Assembly (NCBI GenBank): GCA_937927335.1
Contig: CALBDU010000010.1
Span: 55,668 to 119,667 of the forward strand
DNA: 64,000 nt
From: an uncultured Clostridium sp.
GTDB lineage: Bacteria > Bacillota > Clostridia > Clostridiales > Clostridiaceae
Reading direction: 5' to 3'
In this document: in pieces, positions 26,539 to 34,625 of the stretch
Layout of the letters: each line of letters opens with the position of its first letter
Position numbering within the stretch: the first letter of the stretch is position 1
Program-made: the position numbers and the translations under genes
Notes under the pieces: model-generated
Told to the model about the DNA's origin: nothing
The model's database searches: none
The model's input: the letters and a program-made list of their open reading frames with translations, nothing else

Positions 26539-27368
26539 ATTACGAATACTGTGATCAGCTGGTGCAGGACTTTGAACAAGTAGTAGAGCATCCAATATTG
26601 GACAGATCTTCAGTTTACTATACTGGAGTGGACTTAGGGACAGCCTGTGTTGTACTTGCAGTTTTGGATGAAAATTATAAGCCGGTGGCTGGTGCCTATC
26701 GATATGCCGATGTGGTACGGGATGGAATGGTAGTGGATTATATCGGGGCAATAAAAATAGTCAGGGAATTAAAACAGGAGCTTGAGGAAAAGCTTGGAAC
26801 GGAGCTTATCTACGGAGCAGCAGCAATACCTCCAGGAACAGATGACCTGGATGGAGGGGCTGTAAAAAATGTAGTACAGGCTGCAGGATTTGAACTTACA
26901 AATGTACTGGACGAACCCACTGCAGCAAATAACGCACTTAAGATTCAAAATGGCGCGGTAGTGGATATAGGCGGTGGAACCACTGGTATATCAATATTAA
27001 AGGATGGAAAGGTCGTTTATATAGCAGATGAGCCAACAGGTGGTACTCACTTTTCTTTAGTGGTATCTGGAGCATACGGCTTATCTTTTTCAGAGGCTGA
27101 GCTGTATAAAAGGAACCCAAAAAATCATAAGGAACTGCTACCTGTGTTGAAGCCGGTGGTAGAAAAAATATCAGCAATAATTAACCAGCATATAAAAGGT
27201 TATGATGTAAATGAAATATCACTGGTTGGTGGAACCTGCTGTCTTGCGGGCATTGAAGACATAATTGAGAAGAAAACAGGGATTTTTACCCACAAGCCTA
27301 AAAATCCTATGTTTGTTACTCCGCTGGGAATAGCCTTAAGCTGCACCCAGGAAAGCATAGACAGGTGA
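26520..27368 (+). CDS. eutJ: EutJ-like chaperone, actin-fold ATPase
   Basis: The 282-residue protein has the HSP70/actin ATPase motifs: GVDLGTACVV near residue 36, DEPTAANNAL, then VDIGGGTTGISI, and LVGGTCCLAGI near residue 240. EutJ-type proteins accompany ethanolamine and glycyl radical compartments and probably help enzymes fold or enter the shell. It starts inside the EutT-like gene (19-bp overlap) after a GGAGG ribosome binding site, so the genes are coupled. Confidence 0.92.
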   Translation: MSEKKLNYEYCDQLVQDFEQVVEHPILDRSSVYYTGVDLGTACVVLAVLDENYKPVAGAYRYADVVRDGMVVDYIGAIKIVRELKQELEEKLGTELIYGAAAIPPGTDDLDGGAVKNVVQAAGFELTNVLDEPTAANNALKIQNGAVVDIGGGTTGISILKDGKVVYIADEPTGGTHFSLVVSGAYGLSFSEAELYKRNPKNHKELLPVLKPVVEKISAIINQHIKGYDVNEISLVGGTCCLAGIEDIIEKKTGIFTHKPKNPMFVTPLGIALSCTQESIDR

Positions 27369-27373
27369 TTTAA

Positions 27374-27679
27374 ATGGAGTTCCGTATTATAAAATCACCT
27401 TCCAAGGGAACTATTGATATACTTTTGAGGAGAATGGGCACAGGAGCAGATAAGGATTCCCTGTGTGCAGATGCTATAGGTCTGGTTCAGGGCAGAATGA
27501 TTGAAATGGTATGTGCAGCAGATATAGCAGAAAAAGCTGTAGGTGTAACGGTGGAAGATATAAAAGGCAGCTGTCCTCAGAATATGATTATGATAGCAAT
27601 TTTTGGAGACACGGCATCTGTTGAATCAGCTATATCGGAAATAAAACGCAGTGTGGAAGAAGGGAGAAATGTATGTTAA
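27374..27679 (+). CDS. Divergent BMC-domain-like small protein
   Basis: The 101-residue protein has a 34-residue N-terminal segment (MEFRIIKSPSKGTIDILLRR...) that does not look like BMC, then DAIGLVQGRMIEMVCAADIAEKAVGVTVEDIKGSC and MIMIAIFGDTASVESAISEIKRSVE, which follows the BMC domain order in a diverged form. It lacks the usual IETKG core and the PRP tail. It may be a minor shell component or an adaptor. It overlaps the BMC-P gene by 7 bp. Confidence 0.7.
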   Translation: MEFRIIKSPSKGTIDILLRRMGTGADKDSLCADAIGLVQGRMIEMVCAADIAEKAVGVTVEDIKGSCPQNMIMIAIFGDTASVESAISEIKRSVEEGRNVC

Positions 27680-27939
27680 CAGCAAGACTGATTGATAATG
27701 TATGGGCAACCAGAAAAGCAGAATCTCTTAACGGATACAAATTAATGCTTGCTGAGGTAATCGGCGGAGGCACAGGTGAGGGACAACGCTTGATTGTTGT
27801 GGATATCATCAGTGCAGGAATTGGAGACAGGGTAATAATAACTACAGGCTCTTCTGCCCGCAAAATGCTTAATGACGATAATATCCCTGTGGACGCTGTG
27901 GTAGTTGGAATCATAGATGACGACTGCAACTTTGGATAA
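27673..27939 (+). CDS. BMC-P pentameric vertex protein, EutN/CcmL-like
   Basis: The 88-residue protein has the EutN/CcmL fold sequence: ARLIDNVWATRKAESLNGYKLMLAEV at the start and GDRVIITTGSSARKML in the middle, with VDAVVVGIIDD at the end. Pentamers cap the shell vertices and are needed to close the compartment. Its ATG lies within the end of the preceding gene. Confidence 0.95.
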   Translation: MLTARLIDNVWATRKAESLNGYKLMLAEVIGGGTGEGQRLIVVDIISAGIGDRVIITTGSSARKMLNDDNIPVDAVVVGIIDDDCNFG

Positions 27940-27961
27940 ATAAAATACAGGAGGCATGACA

Positions 27962-29290
27962 ATGAATCTTCTTGAAATGGTGAGAGACGCCGGCGTTATA
28001 GGTGCAGGCGGTGCAGGATTTCCTACACACGCAAAACTCACATCAAAGCCGGAATTTATATTGATGAACGGGGCTGAATGTGAACCCCTGCTCAGAGTGG
28101 ATCAGCAGCTTATGGAGCTGTTTCCAGATGAAATTATTAAAGGCTTTGAAGCAGCGGGAAGACTGGTGGGTGCAGATAAAGCCCTCATCGGCATTAAAGG
28201 AAAACATAAAAAGGTTATTAATTTACTTAACGAAAGAATAAAGTCATTAAATCTGGGAGACTATGTGGAAGTTAGAGAGCTGCCGGATATATATCCTGCA
28301 GGTGATGAACAGGTTCTGGTTTATGAACTTACAGGAAGGGTTGTTCCGGAAGCTGGCATACCAATCCAGGTTGGCTGTGTGGTGGTAAATTCAGAAACTG
28401 CATTAAATATATATAATGCTAGCTTAGGACAAGCTGTAACAGAAAAATATTTAACTTTAGCAGGGGATATCCCAAACAGGATTACAATAAAGGTTCCTGT
28501 AGGAACACCAATAATAGATGTCTTAAAATTAAGTGGCATTGATAATTTCCATGATTATGCTGTCATCGACGGTGGACCTATGATGGGCCCAGTTATGGCA
28601 GGCACAGATGGATATATAACAAAGAAAAATAAAGGTTTTGTAATTTTGAAAAAGGGACATCACCTCATCCGCAAAAAATCAGTTACTCCTGATCAGGCAA
28701 GAAGGGTGAACAGATCTTCCTGTGAACAATGCCGCATGTGTACTGATATGTGCCCAAGATATCTGCTGGGTCATGACATGCAACCCCACAAGATGATGAG
28801 AGCCTTGAATTATGCACTTCAGGATGTGGAAGGACAAAAAACAGCAAGCCTTTGCTGCCAGTGCAATTTATGTGAGTTGTTCTCTTGTCCTGCAGGCCTT
28901 TATCCCAAAAATGCAAACCTGCATTTTAAAGGAAAGCTGGCAGAACAAAATATTAGGTACAAGCCAACAAAGACAGAGTTTACTTCCCGTAAAAGCAGGG
29001 AATATAGACTGATTCCAAGCAAGAGACTTATAGCAAGACTTGGCCTTCATGATTTTGACAAGCCGGCTCCCATGACAGAACTTGATATAAAGCCTGAGGT
29101 TGTTTATATTGCTTTAAGGCAGCATGTTGGGGCACCTGCAGCAGCAGTGGTATCGGTTAATGATCATGTTCAAAAGGGACAGCTCATAGGAAAGATTCCA
29201 GAAGGGACCTTAAGTGCTGCAATACATTCAAGTATAACAGGGACTGTAATGGAATGTGGAAATGAATATATTGCTATAAGGAGGGACTGA
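27962..29290 (+). CDS. PduS/RnfC-like flavin and Fe-S electron transfer protein
   Basis: The 442-residue protein matches PduS: an N-terminal GGAGFPTHAKL glycine-rich FMN/NADH-type region, an SLBB-like middle, and two [4Fe-4S] ferredoxin motifs at about residues 255-310 (CEQCRMCTDMCP and CCQCNLCELFSCP). PduS-type proteins move electrons from NADH to acceptors inside compartments. I place the start at ATG 27962; ATG 27956 abuts the AGGAGG too closely. With the PduT-like shell protein next to it, a redox path across the shell is plausible. Confidence 0.88.
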   Translation: MNLLEMVRDAGVIGAGGAGFPTHAKLTSKPEFILMNGAECEPLLRVDQQLMELFPDEIIKGFEAAGRLVGADKALIGIKGKHKKVINLLNERIKSLNLGDYVEVRELPDIYPAGDEQVLVYELTGRVVPEAGIPIQVGCVVVNSETALNIYNASLGQAVTEKYLTLAGDIPNRITIKVPVGTPIIDVLKLSGIDNFHDYAVIDGGPMMGPVMAGTDGYITKKNKGFVILKKGHHLIRKKSVTPDQARRVNRSSCEQCRMCTDMCPRYLLGHDMQPHKMMRALNYALQDVEGQKTASLCCQCNLCELFSCPAGLYPKNANLHFKGKLAEQNIRYKPTKTEFTSRKSREYRLIPSKRLIARLGLHDFDKPAPMTELDIKPEVVYIALRQHVGAPAAAVVSVNDHVQKGQLIGKIPEGTLSAAIHSSITGTVMECGNEYIAIRRD

Positions 29291-29291
29291 T

Positions 29292-29840
29292 ATGTCAAAA
29301 GCAATAGGAATGGTTGAATTTACAAGTATTGCTCGTGGTATATATGCAGCTGACCAGATGGTTAAAACCTCAGAAGTTGAAATTGTAACAGCTGGCTCTG
29401 TATGCCCGGGTAAATATATAGCTATAGTTCAAGGGGATGTAGCGGCAGTTCAGGATTCTGTCCAGGTTGGTGAAAGGATGGCTGAAGAATTTTTAGTGGA
29501 TTCCATTATTATACCAAATGTTAGTCCGCTGGTATTCCCTGCTATAACCGGCGCAACAATGCCGGACCACATCCAGGCACTGGGAATTATGGAGTCATTT
29601 TCGCTGGCTACCATGGTAATTGCAGCAGATGCAATACTTAAATCCGCAGAGCTGCAACCTATAGAAATCCGTTTAGGTACCGGACTTGGAGGCAAGTCAT
29701 TCTTCACCTTTACAGGAGATGTGGCTGCTGTACAAACCGGTGTGGAAGCCGGTAAGGCAATAGCAGAAGAAAAAGGCCTGCTGGTCAATGCGGAGGTAAT
29801 ACCTTCGCCGTCAGAAGTGCTGGTGGCATCTTTGTTCTAA
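29292..29840 (+). CDS. BMC-T shell protein with Fe-S site, PduT-like
   Basis: The 182-residue protein holds two tandem BMC domains (about residues 1-90 and 93-182), forming trimers with a pseudo-hexameric shape. The segment SVCPGKY places Cys at residue 38, the ligand of the [4Fe-4S] cluster in the pore of Salmonella PduT. Conserved stretches such as IIPNVSPLVFPAITG also match PduT. It starts one base after the PduS-like gene. Confidence 0.92.
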   Translation: MSKAIGMVEFTSIARGIYAADQMVKTSEVEIVTAGSVCPGKYIAIVQGDVAAVQDSVQVGERMAEEFLVDSIIIPNVSPLVFPAITGATMPDHIQALGIMESFSLATMVIAADAILKSAELQPIEIRLGTGLGGKSFFTFTGDVAAVQTGVEAGKAIAEEKGLLVNAEVIPSPSEVLVASLF

Positions 29841-29896
29841 TAGGAACTTTATATAAAAGATGTTAAACAAACCATAAAATGAAAGGATGTGAAGGA

Positions 29897-30550
29897 ATGA
29901 AAAAATTGATTTGTGCTAAAGAAGTAGAGGCTGCTATAAAAAAGGGGCTGAAGGTAGTGTATATAGATTGTGATACAATAGTAACTCCCGCAGCTAAAGA
30001 TGCAGCAAGAAACTCTGGAATAGAGTTTTCTACAGAGGCCCCTGTTTGTGAGCCTAAAGCCGTTTGCGAGGCAAAGCCATGTGAAAGTGGTAAAGCCTGC
30101 GAAAGCACAATAGACAGCGACATGATATACAAGGTATTCAAGGCCATGATGGATAAAGGTCTTTTAAGCGGATTACTGGATTCAGTGGGCCCTTCAAAAC
30201 CTTATATCGCTGAAACTGACAGCTGCGGTCTTAAGGTAGTTCGCGGCAGCTCAGTAAAATATGATGTACTTGATACTGGAAATCCAGCTGATAAAGTATT
30301 TTATCAGGAAATTATCAATGCTGAAGATGGTTCCTCTATGAATGCAGGATTTATAACAATTGAGGGATGCAACTTTGATTGGGAAACCGCCTGTCAGGAG
30401 CTATATTGTGTATTAGAAGGCACACTTACTGTAGCAGTGGAAGGAAAGGTTTATACTGCACATCCAGGTGATTCCGTATTCTTCCCTAAGGGAGCTAAAT
30501 TAACATTTGGTTCACCAGATAAAATGAAAGCTTTCTATGCTACATACTAG
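29897..30550 (+). CDS. EutQ-like cupin protein, possible acetate kinase
   Basis: The 217-residue protein begins MKKLICAKEVEAAIKKG and ends with a cupin barrel (about residues 110-217: CQELYCVLEGTLTVAVEGKVYTAHPGDSVFFPKGAKLTFGSP). EutQ from Salmonella has been reported to have acetate kinase activity, so it may convert acetyl phosphate from the PduL-like enzyme to acetate and ATP; I cannot confirm this from sequence. A Cys-rich linker (CEPKAVCEAKPCESGKACES) at about 50-70 is unusual. I start at ATG 29897; the upstream ATG 29879 is a weaker choice. Confidence 0.8.
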   Translation: MKKLICAKEVEAAIKKGLKVVYIDCDTIVTPAAKDAARNSGIEFSTEAPVCEPKAVCEAKPCESGKACESTIDSDMIYKVFKAMMDKGLLSGLLDSVGPSKPYIAETDSCGLKVVRGSSVKYDVLDTGNPADKVFYQEIINAEDGSSMNAGFITIEGCNFDWETACQELYCVLEGTLTVAVEGKVYTAHPGDSVFFPKGAKLTFGSPDKMKAFYATY

Positions 30551-30581
30551 TATAGGTGACCAAGGTTAAGGAGGTTGAAAA

Positions 30582-31247
30582 ATGCAGGCACTTGGGTTAA
30601 TTGAAACAAAAGGACTCATTGCAGCTATTGAGAGCGCTGATGCCATGCTGAAAGCAGCAGATGTGAAACTCTTGGAGAAGACAAAAGTTGGGGGAGGACT
30701 TGTAACTGTAACTGTAACCGGTGATGTGGGAGCTGTTAAGGCAGCTGTTGATGCCGGAGCAGCAGCAGTAAAAGTAATCGGTAGTAGTTTACTTATTTCA
30801 CAGCATGTAATTCCCCGTCCACATGAGGACCTTAACTTGATAGTATCTGCAGGCCCCCTGATGGGTGAGGAAAATCCGGCTGTTGAAGCTTCTAATAACA
30901 TAAATGATGATACAGATGAAGCAACCATGGATCTGGAAGCTGCAGGAAATAACCTGGCAGAGGATTCAGTGCCGGAGGTTTCTGAGGAAAAAGATAATAC
31001 TGCAGATAATATAGCAAATTCTTTGCAAATTAATTCAAGTGAACTGCATAACAAGGAAGCTGTTGACAAGATAATGCTTGAATATGGTTTGGAAGAAACA
31101 ATTAATAGCTTAAGCAGGTTTAGAGTTGTTGAGCTTCGTAACCTGGCCCGGGGATATAAGGATTTTGGCATTACAGGAAGAAAGATTTCCAAAGCTGATA
31201 AGAAGCTCCTTCTGGAGGAGTTCAGCAAGTATTACGGGCAGAATTAA
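30582..31247 (+). CDS. BMC-H shell protein with acidic linker and SAP/Rho-N-like tail
   Basis: The 221-residue protein has a standard BMC-H domain (residues 1-90: ALGLIETKGLIAAIESADAMLKAADVKL, ending HVIPRPHEDL). About 75 mostly acidic residues follow, with repeated Glu and Asp. The last 55 residues contain the Arg/Lys-rich FRVVELRNLARGYKDFGITG and KISKADKKLLLEEFSKYY, resembling SAP or Rho N-terminal helix-extended-helix modules that bind nucleic acid. EutK also pairs a BMC domain with a nucleic-acid-binding-type tail. It could tether DNA, RNA or cargo to the shell. Confidence 0.85.
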   Translation: MQALGLIETKGLIAAIESADAMLKAADVKLLEKTKVGGGLVTVTVTGDVGAVKAAVDAGAAAVKVIGSSLLISQHVIPRPHEDLNLIVSAGPLMGEENPAVEASNNINDDTDEATMDLEAAGNNLAEDSVPEVSEEKDNTADNIANSLQINSSELHNKEAVDKIMLEYGLEETINSLSRFRVVELRNLARGYKDFGITGRKISKADKKLLLEEFSKYYGQN

Positions 31248-31285
31248 GATAAATAGACTTGATAAGAAAGAATGGAGGGATACTC

Positions 31286-32818
31286 TTGGAAAATTTAGAT
31301 AAGGATCTGCGCTCCGTGCAGGAGGCAAGAAACCTGGCACGACTTGGAAAAGCTGCGGCAGATCAGATTGCTGATTACACTGAAGAACAAATTGACAGGA
31401 TACTGAAAAACATGGTCAAAGTGGCTGAGGAACATGCAGTATGCCTTGCCAAAATGGCTGTAGAAGAAACAGGCTTTGGAAAGGTTGAGGATAAGACTTA
31501 TAAAAACCATATGGCTTCAACCATGGTGTATGATGCAGTTAAGGAAATGAAAACTATTGGAGTAATTAAGGAAGACCCTGTAAATAAAGTTATTGATATA
31601 GCTGAACCTATGGGGCTGATAATGGGTATAGTACCATCTACGAACCCAACATCAACTGCTATATTTAAATCAATGATAGCATTGAAATCACGTAATGCAA
31701 TAGTATTCTCACCACATCCTTCAGCATTAAAATGCACAACCAAGGCTGTACAGCTGATGCATGATGCTGCAGTAGCGGCAGGGGCTCCAGTCAATATTAT
31801 AAGCACCATCACTACGCCCACTATTGAAGCTACAAATGAGCTTATGAAATGCAGAGAGGTTGCATTAATTATAGCAACCGGAGGACCTGGTATGGTTAAG
31901 GCTGCTTATAGTGCAGGAAAACCGGCACTTGGGGTTGGAGCAGGAAACTCACCTGCATATATCGAAAGAACAGCAAATGTTCAGCAGGCAGTTAAAAATA
32001 TTATGGCCAGCAAGACCTTTGATTATGGGACAATATGCGCTTCAGAACAATCAATAATTGTTGAGGAATGCAACGGTGATCAGGTAGTTAATGAGCTTAA
32101 AAAGCAGGGTGGATATTTTATGACTGCAGAGGAAACAGCAAAAGTTTGCGCTGTATTGTTTAAAAATGGACACACTATGAATGCAAAATTTGTTGGAAGA
32201 CCTCCTCAGGTTATTGCAGATGCAGCAGGTATCAGCATTCCTGCAGGAACTAAGGTTCTTATAGGAGAACAGCATGGAGTTGGTGCAGGAAATCCACTGT
32301 CCTTTGAAAAGCTTACAACTGTACTTGGATTCTACACAGTAAAGGACTGGCATGAAGCCTGTGAACTCAGTATTCAGCTGCTTCAAAATGGTATAGGACA
32401 TACAATGAGCCTGCACACTGAAGACAGAGATATGGTAATGAAATTTGCTAAAAAGCCTGCATCCAGAATATTGGTTAATACAGGGGGCAGCCAGGGTGGA
32501 ACCGGTGCAAGCACAGGACTTATACCTTCATTCACATTAGGCTGTGGAACCTGGGGTGGAAGCTCAGTTTCAGAAAATGTTGGCCCATTGCACCTTGTAA
32601 ACATCAAGAGAGTTGCTTATGGAATTAAGGATTGCAGCACATTAGCTTCTGCAGATCCTGCCTTCAACCACCCAGAGCTTTCAGGAAATATTGAAGTTCA
32701 AAATCCATCAGGATCATGCTGCCCGGGTTCAGTATCCTATGATTTGAGCGGTAGTGACAATGAGAAGCTGTTAAAGCTGGTAAGTGAGATAGTGGCAGCA
32801 ATGAAGGGAGACAACTAA
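31286..32818 (+). CDS. cutF: CoA-acylating acetaldehyde dehydrogenase of the choline compartment
   Basis: The 510-residue enzyme oxidises acetaldehyde with CoA and NAD+ to acetyl-CoA. It has PMGLIMGIVPSTNPTSTAIFKSM near residue 110 and the catalytic Cys251 in TFDYGTICASEQS (codon TGC 32036-32038). The C terminus (DNEKLLKLVSEIVAAMKGD) looks like an amphipathic encapsulation helix. TTG 31286 is preferred because GGAGGG precedes it; a start at 31259 would need an unusual codon. The Cys-less paralogue at 19835 shares the same overall fold. Confidence 0.93.
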   Translation: MENLDKDLRSVQEARNLARLGKAAADQIADYTEEQIDRILKNMVKVAEEHAVCLAKMAVEETGFGKVEDKTYKNHMASTMVYDAVKEMKTIGVIKEDPVNKVIDIAEPMGLIMGIVPSTNPTSTAIFKSMIALKSRNAIVFSPHPSALKCTTKAVQLMHDAAVAAGAPVNIISTITTPTIEATNELMKCREVALIIATGGPGMVKAAYSAGKPALGVGAGNSPAYIERTANVQQAVKNIMASKTFDYGTICASEQSIIVEECNGDQVVNELKKQGGYFMTAEETAKVCAVLFKNGHTMNAKFVGRPPQVIADAAGISIPAGTKVLIGEQHGVGAGNPLSFEKLTTVLGFYTVKDWHEACELSIQLLQNGIGHTMSLHTEDRDMVMKFAKKPASRILVNTGGSQGGTGASTGLIPSFTLGCGTWGGSSVSENVGPLHLVNIKRVAYGIKDCSTLASADPAFNHPELSGNIEVQNPSGSCCPGSVSYDLSGSDNEKLLKLVSEIVAAMKGDN

Positions 32819-32819
32819 C

Positions 32820-33470
32820 ATGGACAAGAGCGAAGCTGTACTAAAGCTTTTACTGGAAGCTGTACAAGCTAATATGGCTTCTGCAGAGGTTAAGGAGAAC
32901 AGTGGTGAAATTCCTGTGGGAATATCTAATCGTCATGTTCACCTATCCCAGGCAGATTTGATAACTTTATTCGGAGCGGGCTATGAAATGGCAAAAATGA
33001 AAGACCTGTCACAGCCAGGACAATATGCCTGCAAGGAAACAGTTACAATCTGCGGTCCTAAAGGAGCCATAGAGAAAGTAAGAATTCTTGGTCCGGTAAG
33101 AAGCAAAACTCAGATAGAAGTTATGACTGGAGACTGCATAAAGCTTGGAGTTCCATCTCAGGTAAGACTTTCCGGGGATTTGCATGGCACACCAGGAATA
33201 ACGGTAATAGGCCCTAAGGGCTCTGTTCAAACAACAGAAGGAGTTATCGCAGCACAAAGACATATACACATGACTCCAGAAGATGCCAAATGCTTTGGAG
33301 TGCATGATGGACAGTTAGTATCCATTAAAATAGAAGGTCCAAGAGGCGGAGTATATGACAACGTAGCAGTAAGAGCCAATGATGCTTCCAACCTTGAATG
33401 TCATCTTGACATCGAAGAAGCAAACGCAATGAACATTAATTCGTTAACCAAAATTAAAATAATAAAATAA
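32820..33470 (+). CDS. pduL: PduL-type phosphotransacylase
   Basis: The 216-residue protein converts acetyl-CoA and phosphate to acetyl phosphate. PduL signatures are present: VGISNRHVHLSQADLITLFG, an LGPxR motif, and QRHIHMTPEDA, whose His residues bind zinc. The first 20 residues (MDKSEAVLKLLLEAVQANM) form an amphipathic helix typical of encapsulation peptides. The start is one base after the aldehyde dehydrogenase stop. Confidence 0.95.
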   Translation: MDKSEAVLKLLLEAVQANMASAEVKENSGEIPVGISNRHVHLSQADLITLFGAGYEMAKMKDLSQPGQYACKETVTICGPKGAIEKVRILGPVRSKTQIEVMTGDCIKLGVPSQVRLSGDLHGTPGITVIGPKGSVQTTEGVIAAQRHIHMTPEDAKCFGVHDGQLVSIKIEGPRGGVYDNVAVRANDASNLECHLDIEEANAMNINSLTKIKIIK

Positions 33471-33501
33471 AAAATAATTAAATTTTAGGAGGAAAAAAAT
33501 T

Positions 33502-33798
33502 ATGAAATATGATGCATTAGGAATGATCGAAACAAAAGGTTTAGTAGGTTCAATAGAAGCAGCAGATGCTATGGTTAAGGCTGCAAATGTTTATCTTGTT
33601 GGTAAAGAGCACGTTGGAGGCGGACTTGTAACTGTAATGGTTAGAGGAGACGTAGGAGCAGTTAAGGCTGCAACTGATGCTGGTGCAGCAGCTGCACAGA
33701 GAGTTGGAGAATTAGTATCCGTACATGTAATACCACGTCCACACGTTGAAGTTGAAACAATACTTCCTAAATCAGTAGTAAAAGAAGAAGTAAAATAA
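33502..33798 (+). CDS. BMC-H shell protein 3
   Basis: A 98-residue canonical BMC-H protein (ALGMIETKGLVGSIEAADAMVKAANVYL, then VTVMVRGDVGAVKAATDAG, HVIPRPHVEVE). GAGGAAAAAAATT precedes the ATG. It is the last gene of the microcompartment operon, followed by a strong terminator. The pore loop reads KEHVGGG, as in typical abundant facet proteins. Confidence 0.95.
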   Translation: MKYDALGMIETKGLVGSIEAADAMVKAANVYLVGKEHVGGGLVTVMVRGDVGAVKAATDAGAAAAQRVGELVSVHVIPRPHVEVETILPKSVVKEEVK

Positions 33799-33805
33799 TT
33801 TAAGC

Positions 33806-33837
33806 TAAAGGGCAGAGAAATCTGCCCTTTATAATTT
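33806..33837 (+). terminator. Terminator of the microcompartment operon
   Basis: AAAGGGCAGA and TCTGCCCTTT form a 10-bp stem with a GAAA-type loop, followed by an AT-rich TATAATTT run. Confidence 0.88.
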
Positions 33838-33840
33838 AAT

Positions 33841-33866
33841 AAGCGCCGGCAGGATGCCGACGCTTT
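33841..33866 (+). repeat. Inverted repeat just after the operon terminator
   Basis: AAGCG-C-CGGC and GCCG-A-CGCTT form a stem with one mismatch and a 5-nt loop, then TTTAATT. It may be a second terminator or the outer flank of the IS element. Confidence 0.5.
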
Positions 33867-33957
33867 AATTATGGGTTTTAGCCTGTTGAGCACGCAAAGC
33901 GTGTGAAATAAAAAACCACCTGCTATGCGGGTGGGTGACAAAATGTTCTACAAAAAA

Positions 33958-34017
33958 ATCACCTTTCCGTTAAAATAGAGTTGTTCAAGCTACTATAATA
34001 ACGAGAGGAAAGGTGAT
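33958..34017 (+). promoter_or_regulatory. RNA hairpin hiding the tnpA ribosome binding site
   Basis: ATCACCTTTCC (33958-33968) is the reverse complement of GGAAAGGTGAT (34007-34017), which contains the ribosome binding site of the transposase at 34022. Translational repression by such a leader hairpin is known for IS200. Confidence 0.8.
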
Positions 34018-34021
34018 CTTA

Positions 34022-34477
34022 ATGGCAAATAAAGAAAATTCATTAGCACATACAAAATGGATGTGTAAATATCATATTATTTTCACTCCCAAGTATAGAC
34101 GAAAAGTAATTTATAATCAATACAAAGAAAGTATGAGAGATATAATAAGACAGTTATGCAACTATAAGGGAGTAGAAATAATAGAAGGACACCTAATGCC
34201 AGACCATGTACATATATTGGTGAGTATCCCACCAAAACTAAGTATATCGAGTTTTATGGGATATTTGAAAGGAAAAAGTGCATTGATGATATTCGATAAA
34301 CATGCAAACTTGAAATATAAGTTTGGTAACCGACACTTTTGGGCTGAAGGGTATTATGTCAGCACAGTAGGACTTAATGAGGCAACAATCAAAAAGTACA
34401 TCCAAGAGCAAGAAAAACAAGACATCATGTTAGACAAACTAAGTGTAAAAGAATACGAAGACCCCTTCAAGGGGTAG
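34022..34477 (+). CDS. tnpA: IS200-type Y1 HUH transposase
   Basis: The 151-residue protein has HTKWMCKYHIIFTPKYRRK at its N terminus, the HUH motif HVHIL in MPDHVHILVSIPP at about residue 60, and the nucleophilic Tyr region YYVSTVGLNEATIKKYI at about residues 115-131. These are the hallmarks of single-strand transposases that act as dimers on hairpin ends. Full length and undamaged. I use ATG 34022 because the ribosome binding site lies just upstream; two earlier in-frame codons add MIL only. Confidence 0.95.
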   Translation: MANKENSLAHTKWMCKYHIIFTPKYRRKVIYNQYKESMRDIIRQLCNYKGVEIIEGHLMPDHVHILVSIPPKLSISSFMGYLKGKSALMIFDKHANLKYKFGNRHFWAEGYYVSTVGLNEATIKKYIQEQEKQDIMLDKLSVKEYEDPFKG

Positions 34478-34622
34478 CCAGTAATAAGTTCGTCCCTTTA
34501 GGGGTGGCAAAAGTGGCAAAGGCATAGTGGCTTGAACAAAGTGAAAGCCAGCGTCTTTAGGCGCCGGCCGGTAACAGAGGCTTATAGCCTCAGAGCAAAC
34601 TACCCGTTTTACGGGTAGTTAT
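34460..34622 (+). other. Structured non-coding tail of the IS element
   Basis: Several hairpins follow the transposase stop region: CCCCTT/AAGGGG (34463-34476), CCCTTTAGGG (about 34495-34504), GGCTT/AAGCC (34532-34553), GAGGCT/AGCCTC (34577-34591) and the end hairpin at 34598-34620. No gene is visible. Some may be recognition hairpins of the right end, and some may shape an RNA. Confidence 0.45.
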
Positions 34623-34625
34623 GAT

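Larger units (their letters stand above)
33905..34622 (+). mobile_element. IS200/IS605-family insertion sequence (tnpA only), boundaries approximate
   Basis: The element carries a single Y1 transposase and no tnpB. Subterminal hairpins flank it: CCACCTGC/GCGGGTGG at about 33915-33933 on the left and AACTACCCGT/ACGGGTAGTT at 34598-34620 on the right. As is typical of the family there are no terminal inverted repeats. It sits between the microcompartment operon terminator and the stop codon of the convergent response regulator gene. Exact ends cannot be fixed without an empty site to compare. Confidence 0.75.

Noticed and set aside
34022..34477. IS605 with TnpB and guide RNA
   Set aside because: Only the Y1 transposase is present; no tnpB frame follows, so the hairpin tail cannot be claimed as an omega RNA.
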